Source: an uncultured Ectothiorhodospiraceae bacterium
Lineage (GTDB): Bacteria; Pseudomonadota; Gammaproteobacteria; UBA6429; Thiohalophilaceae
DNA length: 64,000 bases
Assembly (NCBI GenBank): GCA_947259575.1
Contig: CAMYMU010000048.1
Coordinates: 48,136-112,135, forward strand
Reading direction: 5' to 3'
Numbering within the stretch: the first letter of the stretch is position 1; every line of letters starts with the position of its first letter. Positions 45,091 through 55,322 of the stretch are shown here, in pieces. Made by a program: the position numbers and the translations under genes. Below the pieces are notes generated by a model, which did no database searches, was not told where the DNA came from, and saw only the letters and a program-made list of their open reading frames with translations.

Positions 45091-46314
45091 ATGGAAACAT
45101 ATCTGGTAGGTGGTTGTGTTCGTGATGAATTGTTGGGGCGTCCCAGCAAGGATCGCGACTGGGTGGTAGTCGGTGCTAGTCCCGAAGAAATGCTGGCGGC
45201 CGGATATAAGTCAGTCGGTAAAGACTTTCCGGTATTTCTGCATCCTGAAACTAAAGAAGAATACGCTCTGGCTCGAACCGAGCGTAAAACTGCACCGGGT
45301 TATACCGGTTTTAGTTTTCACGCCGATGCCGATGTCACTCTAGAGCAGGATCTCTCCCGTCGTGATTTAACTATTAATGCCATTGCCCGTGATGTGCAGG
45401 GTAATATTGTTGATCCCTACAACGGCCAGCAGGATCTCCAAGATCGCATTCTGCGCCATGTCTCACCTGCCTTTGCTGAAGACCCGGTTCGCATCTTGCG
45501 TAACGCACGCTTTGCTGCGCGTTTTGCTGAACTCGGTTTTAACATTGCCGATGAAACCATGGCCTTAATGAAGAGCATGGTCGAAAACGACGAAGTCGAT
45601 GCACTTGTGGCAGAAAGGGTCTGGCAGGAAACCGAACGTGCACTTGGCGAACAAACTCCGACCCGTTATTTTCAAGTGCTAAGAGACTGTGGAGCCCTGG
45701 CGCGAATCTTCCCTGAAATAGACAATCTATTTGGTGTGCCTCAACCAGAAGAATATCACCCGGAGATCGACACTGGTGTACACACCATGATGGTACTGGA
45801 ACAGGCCACTCGCCTGTCGAATGATACACGAGTGCGTTTCGCCGCACTCACCCATGACCTTGGCAAGGCGATCACCCCAAAAGATGAGTTACCACAACAC
45901 ATCAATCACGAAGAACGCGGCGTACCGCTGGTCAAAGCATTATGTGAACGCTTACGTGTACCACGCGATTTTCGAGACCTGGCTGTTAATGTCGCTCGCT
46001 ATCATTTGCACTACCATCGTGCTAAAGAACTCAGGGCCAGCAGCATATTAAAACTGATCAAGAACCTTGATGGATTTCGTCGTCCCGAACGCTTCGATAT
46101 GTTTCTACTCGCCTGCGAAGCTGATTCACGGGGACGTCCTGGTTACGAAGACAGAGTGTCGACTAAACCAAAATTATTGAAAGATGCATTTGATGCTGCG
46201 GCTGCTATTGATGTAGGTCCAATCGTTGAACGTGGTTTAAAGGGTGATGCGATTGCGATGGAGCTAAATCAGCTGCGTATCAGGGCTATTAAACAAAGTT
46301 TACCTAACGACTAG
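45091..46314 (+). CDS. cca: Multifunctional CCA-adding tRNA nucleotidyltransferase
   Basis: The 407-residue protein begins METYLVGGCVRDELLGR, the class II nucleotidyltransferase motif. It has RRDLTINAIA, the nucleotide-selecting region near residue 135-160, and a C-terminal HD domain (THDLGKA), as in the gammaproteobacterial enzyme with added phosphatase/phosphodiesterase activity. It adds or repairs CCA at tRNA 3' ends in the cytoplasm. The gene ends four bases inside the convergent regulator gene. Confidence 0.95.
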   Translation: METYLVGGCVRDELLGRPSKDRDWVVVGASPEEMLAAGYKSVGKDFPVFLHPETKEEYALARTERKTAPGYTGFSFHADADVTLEQDLSRRDLTINAIARDVQGNIVDPYNGQQDLQDRILRHVSPAFAEDPVRILRNARFAARFAELGFNIADETMALMKSMVENDEVDALVAERVWQETERALGEQTPTRYFQVLRDCGALARIFPEIDNLFGVPQPEEYHPEIDTGVHTMMVLEQATRLSNDTRVRFAALTHDLGKAITPKDELPQHINHEERGVPLVKALCERLRVPRDFRDLAVNVARYHLHYHRAKELRASSILKLIKNLDGFRRPERFDMFLLACEADSRGRPGYEDRVSTKPKLLKDAFDAAAAIDVGPIVERGLKGDAIAMELNQLRIRAIKQSLPND

Positions 46315-47633
46315 TGAGTTACCGCCGCTAGTGTAACACGGTTACGCCCACTATCTTTGGCCTTATAAACTGCTGTATCGGCGGCTTTGAAAAGTGCACT
46401 AAAATCACAGTCTAGATTCTCCGGCAAGCTTGCCACACCTATGCTAGCTGTGATCTTTATCCCATCAATATCCAGCGCTTCGATATGCTCACGAATGGTT
46501 TCGGCTTTATTGATCGCATTGGCTTCATTGCAGTGATTAAGGATCATAATAAATTCCTCACCGCCAAATCGAGCCGCAATATCTTCATTACGACATAATG
46601 AATGTAATACTGTGGCTACCTCTACCAGAACAGTATCACCCGTATCGTGACCATGCGTGTCATTGATATATTTAAAGTGATCTAGATCTATTACCAGTAA
46701 ACTCATATCGATTTTATGGCGAATAGACTCACTAATTTTCTTTGGACCAACATCCATTAAATAATGTCGGTTATATAATTTAGTTAGTTGATCTAACATC
46801 GCGAGCTCGCGCATTTCTGCACGTTGTGCTTCGACTTTGTCGAGCAAGTGGCGCATTCGAACAAGATTCTGTACCCGAGCCAACAATTCTTCATCGACAA
46901 CGGGTTTCTGAATATAGTCACTCACGCCTGAGTTGAGTAGTTCGATCTTTCGATGTACGTCGCTTAGACCAGAGATTGCAAGAATCGGGATGTCAGTATA
47001 GCGACCTGAGAGTTGTTTGATCTCACGCACCAGGGTAAAACCAGACTTCTTACCTTCTAACATCAGATCAGTAAGTACCAGGTCATACTCAGCTTCCTGT
47101 AATTCACACAAAGCTTCATCCACATTGGTAAAATGGGTGACCTGATATCCATGCTCCTCCAACAGCGCCATCGTTTTCATCGCCAGGGATTTTTGGTCTT
47201 CTATATATAAGATCCTACCTGGCTTTGATGTCTCACTACCGCCACTCTGAACAAAGTACTCCAGGTAAATCGATAATTCGGATAATTCATTTTTGTAAAA
47301 AACCTCGGTTGCCCCCGAGATCAATGCTTGCTGGAAATTTTCCTTTTCTTCATTGGCCGTGATCATGATGACAGCTGTCTTCATATTGTCTTTATCTGCC
47401 CTTACCTGGCTGCACAATTGAATACCATCAATGTCCGGCAACTGCATCGACATGCAAATGAGGTCAAATGAATGTGTTTTTATCTGCTCGAGACCATCAT
47501 GACCGTTTTGCTTGATCACCACCTCAAAACCCATGTCTTTGAGTAGCTTAGATAAAATACCCTGATAGAGCCGGGTCGGCTCGATCACCAGAGCCTGTAG
47601 CGCATCGCCAACTTGTTGAGAGTTTTCTGACAT
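46311..47633 (-). CDS. REC-REC-GGDEF (PleD-like) diguanylate cyclase
   Basis: The 440-residue protein has two receiver domains (about 12-125 and 138-255) and a GGDEF domain (about 270-435) with GGEEF (357-361) and the RNED inhibitory site. The second receiver is intact (acidic pair in YIEDQ, Asp189 in VLTDLM, Lys in IQKPV). The first lacks the phosphoacceptor: the residue at that place is Ser62 (LICMSMQLP), and the acidic pair is reduced to VIEPT. This copies the PleD arrangement, in which one receiver is only an adaptor for dimerisation. Phosphorylation should switch on c-di-GMP synthesis. The cognate kinase is not in the window. Confidence 0.93.
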   Translation of the reverse strand: MSENSQQVGDALQALVIEPTRLYQGILSKLLKDMGFEVVIKQNGHDGLEQIKTHSFDLICMSMQLPDIDGIQLCSQVRADKDNMKTAVIMITANEEKENFQQALISGATEVFYKNELSELSIYLEYFVQSGGSETSKPGRILYIEDQKSLAMKTMALLEEHGYQVTHFTNVDEALCELQEAEYDLVLTDLMLEGKKSGFTLVREIKQLSGRYTDIPILAISGLSDVHRKIELLNSGVSDYIQKPVVDEELLARVQNLVRMRHLLDKVEAQRAEMRELAMLDQLTKLYNRHYLMDVGPKKISESIRHKIDMSLLVIDLDHFKYINDTHGHDTGDTVLVEVATVLHSLCRNEDIAARFGGEEFIMILNHCNEANAINKAETIREHIEALDIDGIKITASIGVASLPENLDCDFSALFKAADTAVYKAKDSGRNRVTLAAVTH

Positions 47634-47727
47634 GCAGTTATTAGCGGCCAGACATGGTTGATACTAAACAATATGTCCCCAATATTGCGTATAATTAAGC
47701 CCACTTCAAAATAACCACAGATTTCGT

Positions 47728-49053
47728 ATGACAAAGAATATCCCCAAAGTGGGCTTCATCAGCCTTGGTTGTCCCAAGGCGCTGGTGGACTCAGAAAACA
47801 TTTTGACCCAGCTTCGGGCCGAGGGTTACGACCTGGTACCGAATTATGATGCCGCCGATGTGGTGGTGGTTAATACCTGCGGCTTCATCGACGATGCCAT
47901 AGATGAATCCATGGAGTCCATCGGCGAAGCTTTGAATGAAAATGGCAAAGTCATCGTGACCGGCTGCCTTGGTGCCAAGGGTGACATCGTTAAACAGAAC
48001 TTTCCTGATGTGCTTGCCGTCACTGGCCCTCATGCACAACAGGAAGTGATGCAAGCAATCCACACGCACTTACCAAAACCACACGATCCTTTCGCCGACT
48101 TGGTACCCAAGCAGGGAATAAAACTCACACCACAACACTATGCCTATCTGAAAATATCAGAGGGCTGTAATCACCGTTGCACCTTTTGCATTATTCCCGC
48201 CTTACGTGGTGATCTGGTCAGTCGGCCTGTCGGCGAGGTCATGCAAGAGGCAGAAAACCTGGTCAACGCAGGTGTAAAGGAACTGCTCGTGATATCACAA
48301 GACACCAGTGCCTATGGTGTGGATGTGAAATATAAAAATGACTTCTGGCAAGGACAACCTATTAAGACTCGAATGACTGAGCTAGCAACCGCGCTGGCCG
48401 GCTTCAATGTCTGGACCCGCTTGCATTATGTCTATCCCTATCCGCATGTTGATGAAGTTATTCCACTGATGGCGGAAAACCGAATCTTGCCTTATCTGGA
48501 TATTCCTTTCCAACATGCTAGCCAATCTGTTTTAAAGGCGATGAAACGCCCAGCCAATAGTGAAAATGTTCTAAGGCGTATTGAAAAGTGGCGAGAGATT
48601 TGTCCGGAAATTGCATTACGTTCAACTTTCATCGTTGGTTTCCCTGGTGAAACGGAACAAGACTTTGATGAACTACTGGATTTTATTGATGGGGCACAAC
48701 TGGATAGAGTCGGCTGCTTCACCTATTCTGAAGTAGAAGGTGCAACCTCTAATCAATTACCCAATCATGTTGATGAAGAGACAAAACAGGATCGACTGGA
48801 TCGTTTTATGACTCGACAGGCCTCAATTAGTGCAGATAAACTAAAACAAAAAATCGGTTTGAACATGAAGGTATTAGTTGATGATGTTGAAGAAGATGGA
48901 ACCGTGATCGCTCGCTCCTATGCCGATGCACCAGAGATCGATGGTTTGGTAATCGTAGAAGCCACTGAGAGTGCCCGGCCAGGTGAATTTCTTGATGTGA
49001 CTATCACAAACAGTGATGAGCATGATCTCTACGCAACAGCCAACAAGGATTAA
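47728..49053 (+). CDS. rimO: Ribosomal protein S12 methylthiotransferase RimO
   Basis: The 441-residue protein has the N-terminal UPF0004 domain ([32 protein letters not shown]) with three cluster cysteines, the radical-SAM motif [11 protein letters not shown] and a C-terminal TRAM domain. The [10 protein letters not shown] signature separates RimO from MiaB. It adds a methylthio group to Asp of ribosomal protein S12. It is a single gene with a small membrane protein gene 30 bases downstream. Confidence 0.96.
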   Translation: MTKNIPKVGFISLGCPKALVDSENILTQLRAEGYDLVPNYDAADVVVVNTCGFIDDAIDESMESIGEALNENGKVIVTGCLGAKGDIVKQNFPDVLAVTGPHAQQEVMQAIHTHLPKPHDPFADLVPKQGIKLTPQHYAYLKISEGCNHRCTFCIIPALRGDLVSRPVGEVMQEAENLVNAGVKELLVISQDTSAYGVDVKYKNDFWQGQPIKTRMTELATALAGFNVWTRLHYVYPYPHVDEVIPLMAENRILPYLDIPFQHASQSVLKAMKRPANSENVLRRIEKWREICPEIALRSTFIVGFPGETEQDFDELLDFIDGAQLDRVGCFTYSEVEGATSNQLPNHVDEETKQDRLDRFMTRQASISADKLKQKIGLNMKVLVDDVEEDGTVIARSYADAPEIDGLVIVEATESARPGEFLDVTITNSDEHDLYATANKD

Positions 49054-49083
49054 CATTAAGTAGGCTACAGTCAGAGTTAAGTT

Positions 49084-49383
49084 ATGCTGGATAAAAATCT
49101 TTATAGACCACCACAAAGTTCATTACTCGGCGGTGACCAAACAAAAACCAAGCGTATGACATTTATCAGGCGCTTTTTGATCACACTGGCCTGGGCTTTT
49201 CCCGTCTTTGCAACTATCTCCGTACTGAACACTCAATCGACTGAATGGTTGGCGGTGATCGCAGGTTCATTCTTGATTTCACTATTTTGTGGCATTGTCG
49301 CTATGTGTATTCCAACACGTTTTAAAACTATTTTTGTCCCCGTTGGAATTCTAGCTGGCTTTGCACTCGCACTACTGAGTTAG
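49084..49383 (+). CDS. Small membrane protein of unknown function
   Basis: This 99-residue protein has a short charged N-terminus (LYRPPQSSLL) and three hydrophobic segments (about 27-45, 52-72 and 79-98). It begins 30 bases after rimO on the same strand. No family is recognised. The YRPPQSSL start resembles small DUF-type membrane proteins that carry a Pro-rich N-terminal tag. Confidence 0.6.
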   Translation: MLDKNLYRPPQSSLLGGDQTKTKRMTFIRRFLITLAWAFPVFATISVLNTQSTEWLAVIAGSFLISLFCGIVAMCIPTRFKTIFVPVGILAGFALALLS

Positions 49384-49694
49384 TACTGACAATAATCTAG
49401 AATTAATCCATTCCGGATTAAAGATAAAACATTCTCTTATAAATTATTTCCAAATATTCATTTTTGTTTTTTGTAATTAAACATACTGAGCTTTCATCAC
49501 GTTGCCTTTTGCACCTTTTGATTTTTATTTGTTCAAATATCATTTACAAAGCGTCAAACTTTATTCAATTGATTCGTTATACGAACTGCAACTTAAAATA
49601 GTTAACCATACTTTATTTTTAATGTTAAGTTCTGGTAACCTTCTGTTAGAAATAAAAAAATATAACAACAACAATCATAATTATAGGTACTAGT
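49384..49694. other. AT-rich intergenic region
   Basis: No convincing gene or structure was found in these 311 bases. A 63-codon frame at 49502 is of low complexity and lacks a ribosome site, so I do not call it. Confidence 0.5.
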
Positions 49695-50174
49695 GTGTAC
49701 ACTATTCGGCCAGCCAGCGTAAAAGATGTTGATAACATCTATTCACTCATTTATTCATCTGTCTGCTTATTATGCAAGACACACTATACACAAGAAAAGC
49801 TGAATTCATTTATTGACAACCTGCCAAGCAAATTACTCTACTACAAATGGTTAACTGACCGTATTCTAATCGTTTGTTGTGAAGGTAAAAACATTGTCGG
49901 CTTTGGTCAGTTTGATCCTGCTGAATCATTTATTGATGCAATTTTTGTCCACCCAGAACATACCAGCAAGGGTATCGGTACAAAAATAATTAACTACCTG
50001 GATGGTGTTGCTCAATCACTAAAAAAATCTGAGGTGAAAATTAATGCATCGATCAATGCGACTAGTTTTTATGAGAAGTGCGGATTTGAACAGCAAGGTA
50101 CCTTTTTTATGATCTGTAAAGATGGTTCTCGTTTTGAAACGATAAAATTTACAAAGCAAATACCTAAAGATTAA
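49695..50174 (+). CDS. GNAT-family N-acetyltransferase
   Basis: The frame opens with GTG at 49695, followed by the usual YTIRPASVKDVDNIYSL start of GNAT proteins. The 159-residue product has the acetyl-CoA site FVHPEHTSKGIGTKII (motif A) and NATSFYEKCGFEQQG (motif B). The acceptor is unknown. Base composition is more AT-rich than in neighbouring genes, as is the region before it, which may point to later acquisition. Confidence 0.82.
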   Translation: MYTIRPASVKDVDNIYSLIYSSVCLLCKTHYTQEKLNSFIDNLPSKLLYYKWLTDRILIVCCEGKNIVGFGQFDPAESFIDAIFVHPEHTSKGIGTKIINYLDGVAQSLKKSEVKINASINATSFYEKCGFEQQGTFFMICKDGSRFETIKFTKQIPKD

Positions 50175-50203
50175 GTCGCGTCATTTCTGATACATAATCT
50201 AAT

Positions 50204-51172
50204 TTATTTTTCTGCAAGCACAATCGCCCGCATCGGTGCCGGATACCCTTCGACAGTCTTACTATGATCATCTTGATCAAGAAAGTCGACAAGCGATTGG
50301 AACTGCATCCACTCTGTAGATCTCTGTTCTTCAATGCTGGTGACGGTTACATCAATGCATCGCACCTTGTTATAACCCGCCTGTTTAAGCCAGGTTTCCA
50401 GCATTTTAACGCTTGGGATTGACCAGACATTACGCATTTGTGCATAACGCCCTTCTGGAACCAGTACTTCACCAAATTTTTCATCAATGACGAGGGTTTC
50501 TAACACCAGTTCGCCCTCATCACGTAGGCAATTTTTCAGCTCCTGCAAATGTGCAAGCGGATCACGCCGATGGTAAAGCAGTCCCATGGAAAACACAGAA
50601 TCAAAGCAGTTTAACTCGGCTGGTAAATCATCGATACCAAGTGGTAATACCGCGACATTATAGTCTTGTATATAACGTTGCAATGCAAAATACTGCATTA
50701 CAAATAAGATAGTGGGATCTATACCCAGGACAAAGTCGGCGGCCGCACCGCGCATGCGCCAACAGTGATAACCACAGCCACAACCAATGTCTAATACTCT
50801 TCTACCCGCGAGTGGTGCAATGTCTTTTATTAACCGTTGCCACTTCCAGTCTGAACGCCACTCCGTATCTATATAGTGTCCAAATAATTCAAACGGTCCT
50901 TTTCGCCAGGGATGTAATTGTTTGAGTTGTTCTATAAGCCGCAAGTGTTGTTGTTGATTTAAATCTGCTTCAATACCAACTTCAATTGCATCCTGACTCA
51001 GGCTTACAACCGTGGGCGTCACATCAGGTAACAATGACAAAGCAGTTTGCCATTTATCCATGTCACCATGATGTTTCACGCTCAGACGTTCGGCAAGAAT
51101 AGGTTTCAGTGTCTCCACCCAGTCAGAGAGACCTGCATTAGCCAATTGATCGAACAAGTGATGAGTATACAT
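50204..51172 (-). CDS. cmoB: tRNA U34 carboxymethyltransferase CmoB
   Basis: The 322-residue protein has the SAM-binding motif VLDIGCGCGYHCWRM and the CmoB segments KGPFELFGHYIDTEWRSDWKW and GIDPTILFVMQYFALQRY. It transfers the carboxymethyl group of carboxy-SAM to 5-hydroxyuridine at tRNA position 34, forming cmo5U. It lies nine bases after cmoA, the enzyme that makes its cofactor. Confidence 0.95.
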   Translation of the reverse strand: MYTHHLFDQLANAGLSDWVETLKPILAERLSVKHHGDMDKWQTALSLLPDVTPTVVSLSQDAIEVGIEADLNQQQHLRLIEQLKQLHPWRKGPFELFGHYIDTEWRSDWKWQRLIKDIAPLAGRRVLDIGCGCGYHCWRMRGAAADFVLGIDPTILFVMQYFALQRYIQDYNVAVLPLGIDDLPAELNCFDSVFSMGLLYHRRDPLAHLQELKNCLRDEGELVLETLVIDEKFGEVLVPEGRYAQMRNVWSIPSVKMLETWLKQAGYNKVRCIDVTVTSIEEQRSTEWMQFQSLVDFLDQDDHSKTVEGYPAPMRAIVLAEK

Positions 51173-51181
51173 AGGATTGTT

Positions 51182-51928
51182 TTAAGACTTTACAGCACAA
51201 AAAGACGTAAAGTTAAAACACTGGAACCAGGGACTAACGAACCCAAAGCCAACATCCGTTAAACGATTGATATGACATTCACTGGTTTCAGGAATAAGTA
51301 CATTTTCAAGCGCGCTACGCTTTTGACTTATCTCCAGCTCACTATAACCATTTGCGCGTTTGAATTCCGTATGCAAATCATCATAGAACTGATGTCGCTG
51401 AGGAATATCACTCAGTACTTTTTCTGAAATAACCAGCACGCCATCTTTGTTCAATCCTGCAAAGATTTTAGCAAGTAAGTCTTTACGTTTTTCAGGTGCT
51501 AGAAACTGTAAAGTAAAATTAATAACAACTAAAGATGCATTTACAATTTTAATATTTAATATATCATCGCATATCAACTCAACCGGAGTAGCTGAGTCGT
51601 CACTCGAAATATTTTGCTGACATTGCTCGACCATCGCCTGAGCATTATCAACTGCCAGGATCTTACAACCCGGCTGTTTTATTCTACGTCGCATCGAGAG
51701 TGTCGCCGCGCCTAATGAACATCCTAGATCATAAATAGATGTATCTGCTTGTACATATTTTTCTGCAAACACACCCAACATAGGAATAATCGTGTCATAA
51801 CCAGGGACTGAGCGACGAATCATATCTGGAAAGACATTGGCAACTTGTTCATCAAAAACAAAATCAACCAACATGTCTTTCGGTTTTGAAAATATTTTAT
51901 CGCGCTGCACTTTGTCTTTATCTGTCAT
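51182..51928 (-). CDS. cmoA: Carboxy-SAM synthase CmoA
   Basis: The 248-residue protein matches CmoA: DKIFSKPKDMLVDFVFDEQVANVFPDM at the start (typical of the family), the SAM site YDLGCSLGAATL, and the FTLQF and SYSELEIS-like C-terminal region. It makes carboxy-S-adenosylmethionine from SAM and prephenate. The gene starts two bases after the uppP stop, and cmoB follows, so it sits in a compact operon. Confidence 0.95.
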   Translation of the reverse strand: MTDKDKVQRDKIFSKPKDMLVDFVFDEQVANVFPDMIRRSVPGYDTIIPMLGVFAEKYVQADTSIYDLGCSLGAATLSMRRRIKQPGCKILAVDNAQAMVEQCQQNISSDDSATPVELICDDILNIKIVNASLVVINFTLQFLAPEKRKDLLAKIFAGLNKDGVLVISEKVLSDIPQRHQFYDDLHTEFKRANGYSELEISQKRSALENVLIPETSECHINRLTDVGFGFVSPWFQCFNFTSFCAVKS

Positions 51929-51930
51929 CG

Positions 51931-52731
51931 CTACAATTTGATAAATACGTACAACAAAATAATTCCCAGTACGATTCGGTAAATAACAAATGGCAGCATG
52001 CCTATCCGATCAAGCAACTTAAGAAAATAATGTATACATAGATAAGCGCTAACCGCCGAGATTAACACGCCTAAAATAAGCGACAACCAATCGACATACG
52101 GGAGTTCGAACAACTTAACACTTTTATAGCCACCTGCCATTAAGATCGCAGGGATTGATAATAAAAATGAAAAGCGCGCCGCGGCCTGGCGGGTGAAACC
52201 AAGGAATAACGCCGCCGTCATGGTTATGCCTGAACGTGATGTACCAGGAATAATAGCAAGTACTTGAGCAAGCCCAACCCACACTGCCGCTGTCCAGGTC
52301 ATACTATTAATTTCACGTTTACGTGGTGCAAACCAGTCTGCCAGGCCAAGCAGTACACCAAAACCAATCGTTGCCCAGGCGATCACTAGAGGTGAACGAA
52401 AGACAGTATCTGCCAGGTCATGAAGTAATAAACCACCGATAGCTACTGGTATCGAACCGATAATCACTGACCACGCGAGCCGACTCTCTGGCGTATGTTC
52501 ACTCTTTGCAATTGACTTTGTCCATGCCTTGAACATTTGTATGATGTCCTTGCGAAAGTAGTACATCACTGCCGACAAGGTACCTACATGCACGGCAACA
52601 TCAAATGCCAGCCCCTGATCAGGCCAATCACTGAGTTTAGGTACCAGGATCAAATGGCCTGAACTCGAAATAGGTAAAAATTCTGTTAGACCTTGCACCA
52701 GGGCCAAAACGATTATTTGAATAAATGTCAT
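51931..52731 (-). CDS. uppP: Undecaprenyl-diphosphatase UppP (BacA)
   Basis: The 266-residue membrane protein has the two active-site regions of UppP: LTEFLPISSSGHLIL near residue 15-30 and PGTSRSGITM near residue 165, with about eight helices. It recycles undecaprenyl pyrophosphate to the carrier used for cell-wall synthesis. It lies between the MidA-like methyltransferase gene and cmoA, with short gaps on both sides. Confidence 0.95.
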   Translation of the reverse strand: MTFIQIIVLALVQGLTEFLPISSSGHLILVPKLSDWPDQGLAFDVAVHVGTLSAVMYYFRKDIIQMFKAWTKSIAKSEHTPESRLAWSVIIGSIPVAIGGLLLHDLADTVFRSPLVIAWATIGFGVLLGLADWFAPRKREINSMTWTAAVWVGLAQVLAIIPGTSRSGITMTAALFLGFTRQAAARFSFLLSIPAILMAGGYKSVKLFELPYVDWLSLILGVLISAVSAYLCIHYFLKLLDRIGMLPFVIYRIVLGIILLYVFIKL

Positions 52732-52758
52732 AAGATGACTCGCTTTCTAATTTTCAAT

Positions 52759-53961
52759 TTACAATAAGTGACGAATATCATGCTGCTCAAAACCCACCAC
52801 TGCATCATCGTAATTCTTGCTAAATGCCACCACTTTAAAACTCTCTCCCATCTCACCGGGTAGCGTTAATCGCTTCACTTCCCCGGAGGCTTGCAAAAAG
52901 TCTGGCAGTGTTTGCTCATTAACATCCAATAAGTCTAACAGCCCGAGGTTCAGTAAAAAATGAGCCTGAGTGGCAAAGCCAACGACGTCCATGCCACACT
53001 CAAGGGCAGCATCGGCTATCGCGGTGAAATCTATATGTGCAGTGATATCCTGGATACCTGGCAATATTAACGGATCGGGATGGGCGCGGTGTTGATAATG
53101 ACACATCAATGTACCCATGTGCCGCTGTGAATGATAATAAGCGCTACGTGGATAACCATAATCGACGATGAGTACGACACCGCTGTCGATACACTCAGCC
53201 AGTGACTTGATCCAGTCTTCTGCGATGAAATTCACTTCTGAGAGATAAGGATCCATTTCACTGATCGTACTTTGCTGTTTTAATTCTGCGACGCGATCCA
53301 ATAAACGCTGATTGACTGACGCCTCATAGTGAAAGCTCAGTTTATTATCGGTAACGACAACATACTCTTTTAGTATCTCATCACCTTCAAGTTTAAAACG
53401 TGTCACCGGCATCGCATCCAGCAACTCGTTTGCAATGACCACACCCTTAAATGCCAATGGTAACTCGTCGAGCCAGACAACATTTTCAACATACTCAGGT
53501 AACTCTGCCGTCAGATTCTGCCGTTGTCGCTCACGTAATTCCGTGCTGAGTTCTAATATATAGTAAGTCTCAGGTAAGGCGGATTGCTGTTTAAGCGCCT
53601 GTAGGATAGAAATCGCCAGACGCCCACTGCCCGCGCCCACTTCCAGGACTTGATTTGCAACACTGGTTTGTTGAATGAACTGGGCTAGTGATTGACCAAA
53701 CAGAGGCGAGGCTTCAGGAGCGGTAATAAAATCCCCCAACGCCCCAAATTTTTCTGTGCCGCAGCGGTAATATCCCAGCCCAGGAGCAAACAGGGCTTCT
53801 TGCATAAATTCCTGAAACGATAATTTTCCACCGGCCCGATTAATCGCAGACTTGATAGACTCAAGCATACTTTGACTATGTGACGTCGCCTCTTGCCCGG
53901 GCTCAGGTAAACCATGTCCATACGACCGGCTTATTGGTGACGCTGTTTTCTTTATCGGCAT
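52759..53961 (-). CDS. MidA/NDUFAF7-like SAM-dependent methyltransferase
   Basis: The 400-residue protein matches the DUF185/MidA family: ISFQEFMQEALF-like start, APGLGYY, GDFITAPEASPLFGQSLAQ, the SAM motif VLEVGAGSGRLA and IVDYGYPRSAYYHSQR. The mitochondrial relative NDUFAF7 methylates an arginine of complex I; the bacterial substrate is not settled. The first 30 residues are not conserved in character, so the start might be further in. It is first in a four-gene operon with uppP, cmoA and cmoB. Confidence 0.87.
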   Translation of the reverse strand: MPIKKTASPISRSYGHGLPEPGQEATSHSQSMLESIKSAINRAGGKLSFQEFMQEALFAPGLGYYRCGTEKFGALGDFITAPEASPLFGQSLAQFIQQTSVANQVLEVGAGSGRLAISILQALKQQSALPETYYILELSTELRERQRQNLTAELPEYVENVVWLDELPLAFKGVVIANELLDAMPVTRFKLEGDEILKEYVVVTDNKLSFHYEASVNQRLLDRVAELKQQSTISEMDPYLSEVNFIAEDWIKSLAECIDSGVVLIVDYGYPRSAYYHSQRHMGTLMCHYQHRAHPDPLILPGIQDITAHIDFTAIADAALECGMDVVGFATQAHFLLNLGLLDLLDVNEQTLPDFLQASGEVKRLTLPGEMGESFKVVAFSKNYDDAVVGFEQHDIRHLL

Positions 53962-54071
53962 AATGGCACTGATATAATAACGGGCATATTTGCGGTGTGT
54001 TGTAGTAGGATCTGGGTTAGAGTGCTCGGTTCAAAACATTCGAACTAAAACAATAACATAAGGATATCATA

Positions 54072-54806
54072 ATGAGTGAAAACAGGGTGGCGTTAATCAC
54101 TGGTGGCTCTCACCGTATCGGCGCTGAAACTGCTCGTACCTTGCATGCCGCGGGCATGAATATCGTTATTCACTACCTGAGCTCACGGGATGCCGCGCAA
54201 AAGCTGCAGGAGGAACTGAATTCAGTGCGAGAAAACTCGGTGGTGTTGGTACAAGCTGACCTGTTATCAGTAAAGGCACTAACCGCCCTGGTGAAGGAGG
54301 CGCACAATGCCTGGGACCGTCTTGATGTACTGATTAATAACGCCTCGACTTTCTACCGCACCCCCGTGAATGCTGCCAGCCAGGATCAATGGGATGATCT
54401 CTTTGGGACTAATGCCAAGGCGCCGTTTTTCCTTTCCCAGGCGGCTGCACCATTTTTGAAAAAAACTGAAGGCTGCATCATCAATATGATCGATATCCAT
54501 GCCGAGCGGCCACTCAAGGAACACACGCTTTATTGCATGGCAAAAGCCAGCCTTGCCATGATGACTAAATCACTGGCGCGCGAATTAGGGCCAGAGATAA
54601 GAGTGAACGGTGTCGCCCCGGGCGCCATCATGTGGCCCAATGATCTCGATGACGTCACCAAGCAGCGCATCGTCTCCAGGACTTTTTTGAAACGCAAAGG
54701 GGACGCCAGCGATATTGCTAAAACTATTTTGTTCCTGGCAGAAGAAGCCACTTACATTACCGGTCAGATTATTTCGGTCTGCGGGGGCCGCTCTCTACAT
54801 AGTTAA
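54072..54806 (+). CDS. Pteridine reductase-like short-chain dehydrogenase
   Basis: The 244-residue SDR enzyme has the cofactor motif TGGSHRIGAE, whose RIG is typical of pteridine reductases that bind NADPH, plus NNAS, and the catalytic Tyr and Lys in YCMAKASL. The active site may lie in IDIHAERPL. It should reduce dihydropterins, like FolM or PTR1. It is convergent with folK, which supports a pterin role. AGGATATC precedes the ATG. Confidence 0.87.
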   Translation: MSENRVALITGGSHRIGAETARTLHAAGMNIVIHYLSSRDAAQKLQEELNSVRENSVVLVQADLLSVKALTALVKEAHNAWDRLDVLINNASTFYRTPVNAASQDQWDDLFGTNAKAPFFLSQAAAPFLKKTEGCIINMIDIHAERPLKEHTLYCMAKASLAMMTKSLARELGPEIRVNGVAPGAIMWPNDLDDVTKQRIVSRTFLKRKGDASDIAKTILFLAEEATYITGQIISVCGGRSLHS

Positions 54807-54809
54807 AAT

Positions 54810-55295
54810 CTAACTAGACTCTATCGGCCACAACGGTTGCGAGTCTTTATCATATGCATGCCAAAGTTCAGCATAGGTTTTATTTTCGGTAGGGTGCAAT
54901 AGATCAGGGGCTAATTCAGCCAGGGGGCGTAACACAAATGCATTGAACAGGATCTCATCACGAGGAATTTTTAACTTGCCCTGTTCAAAGATTTGATCAT
55001 CGTATAACAACAAATCAAGATCCAACGTTCGTGAAGAAAACTTGGGGCCACTACGATCACGACCATGTTGATCTTCTATCTTATGCAGGCGCTCAGCAAC
55101 AACAACTAAATCCATATCCGTGTTAGCACGGGCTACTAAGTTAATAAAGTTGTCACCCTCGAATCCCACCGACTCACTCTCATAGTGCCTTGAACAGCTT
55201 ATCTCACTAAAAGCCTTTTCTAGATCAGTCAAGGCATGCTGAATATTTTCTGAGGGATTAATGTTGCTACCGATACTGATATAGATGGTTGCCAT
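54810..55295 (-). CDS. folK: 6-hydroxymethyl-7,8-dihydropterin pyrophosphokinase
   Basis: The start is the ATG ending at 55295; the codon before it is a TTG. The 161-residue protein has the HPPK signature YISIGSNINPSENI, the central RDRSGPKFSSRTLDLDLLLYDDQ with the Asp pair that binds magnesium, and PRDEILFNAFVLRPLAELAP. It activates the pterin for dihydropteroate synthesis. It follows folB with a 27-base gap. Confidence 0.95.
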   Translation of the reverse strand: MATIYISIGSNINPSENIQHALTDLEKAFSEISCSRHYESESVGFEGDNFINLVARANTDMDLVVVAERLHKIEDQHGRDRSGPKFSSRTLDLDLLLYDDQIFEQGKLKIPRDEILFNAFVLRPLAELAPDLLHPTENKTYAELWHAYDKDSQPLWPIESS

Positions 55296-55322
55296 CAACT
55301 AAGCCTCATCAATCAAATCGCG

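Noticed and set aside
49502..49693. 63-codon frame in AT-rich intergenic sequence
   Set aside because: Low complexity with an Asn run, no ribosome site and no recognisable motif.
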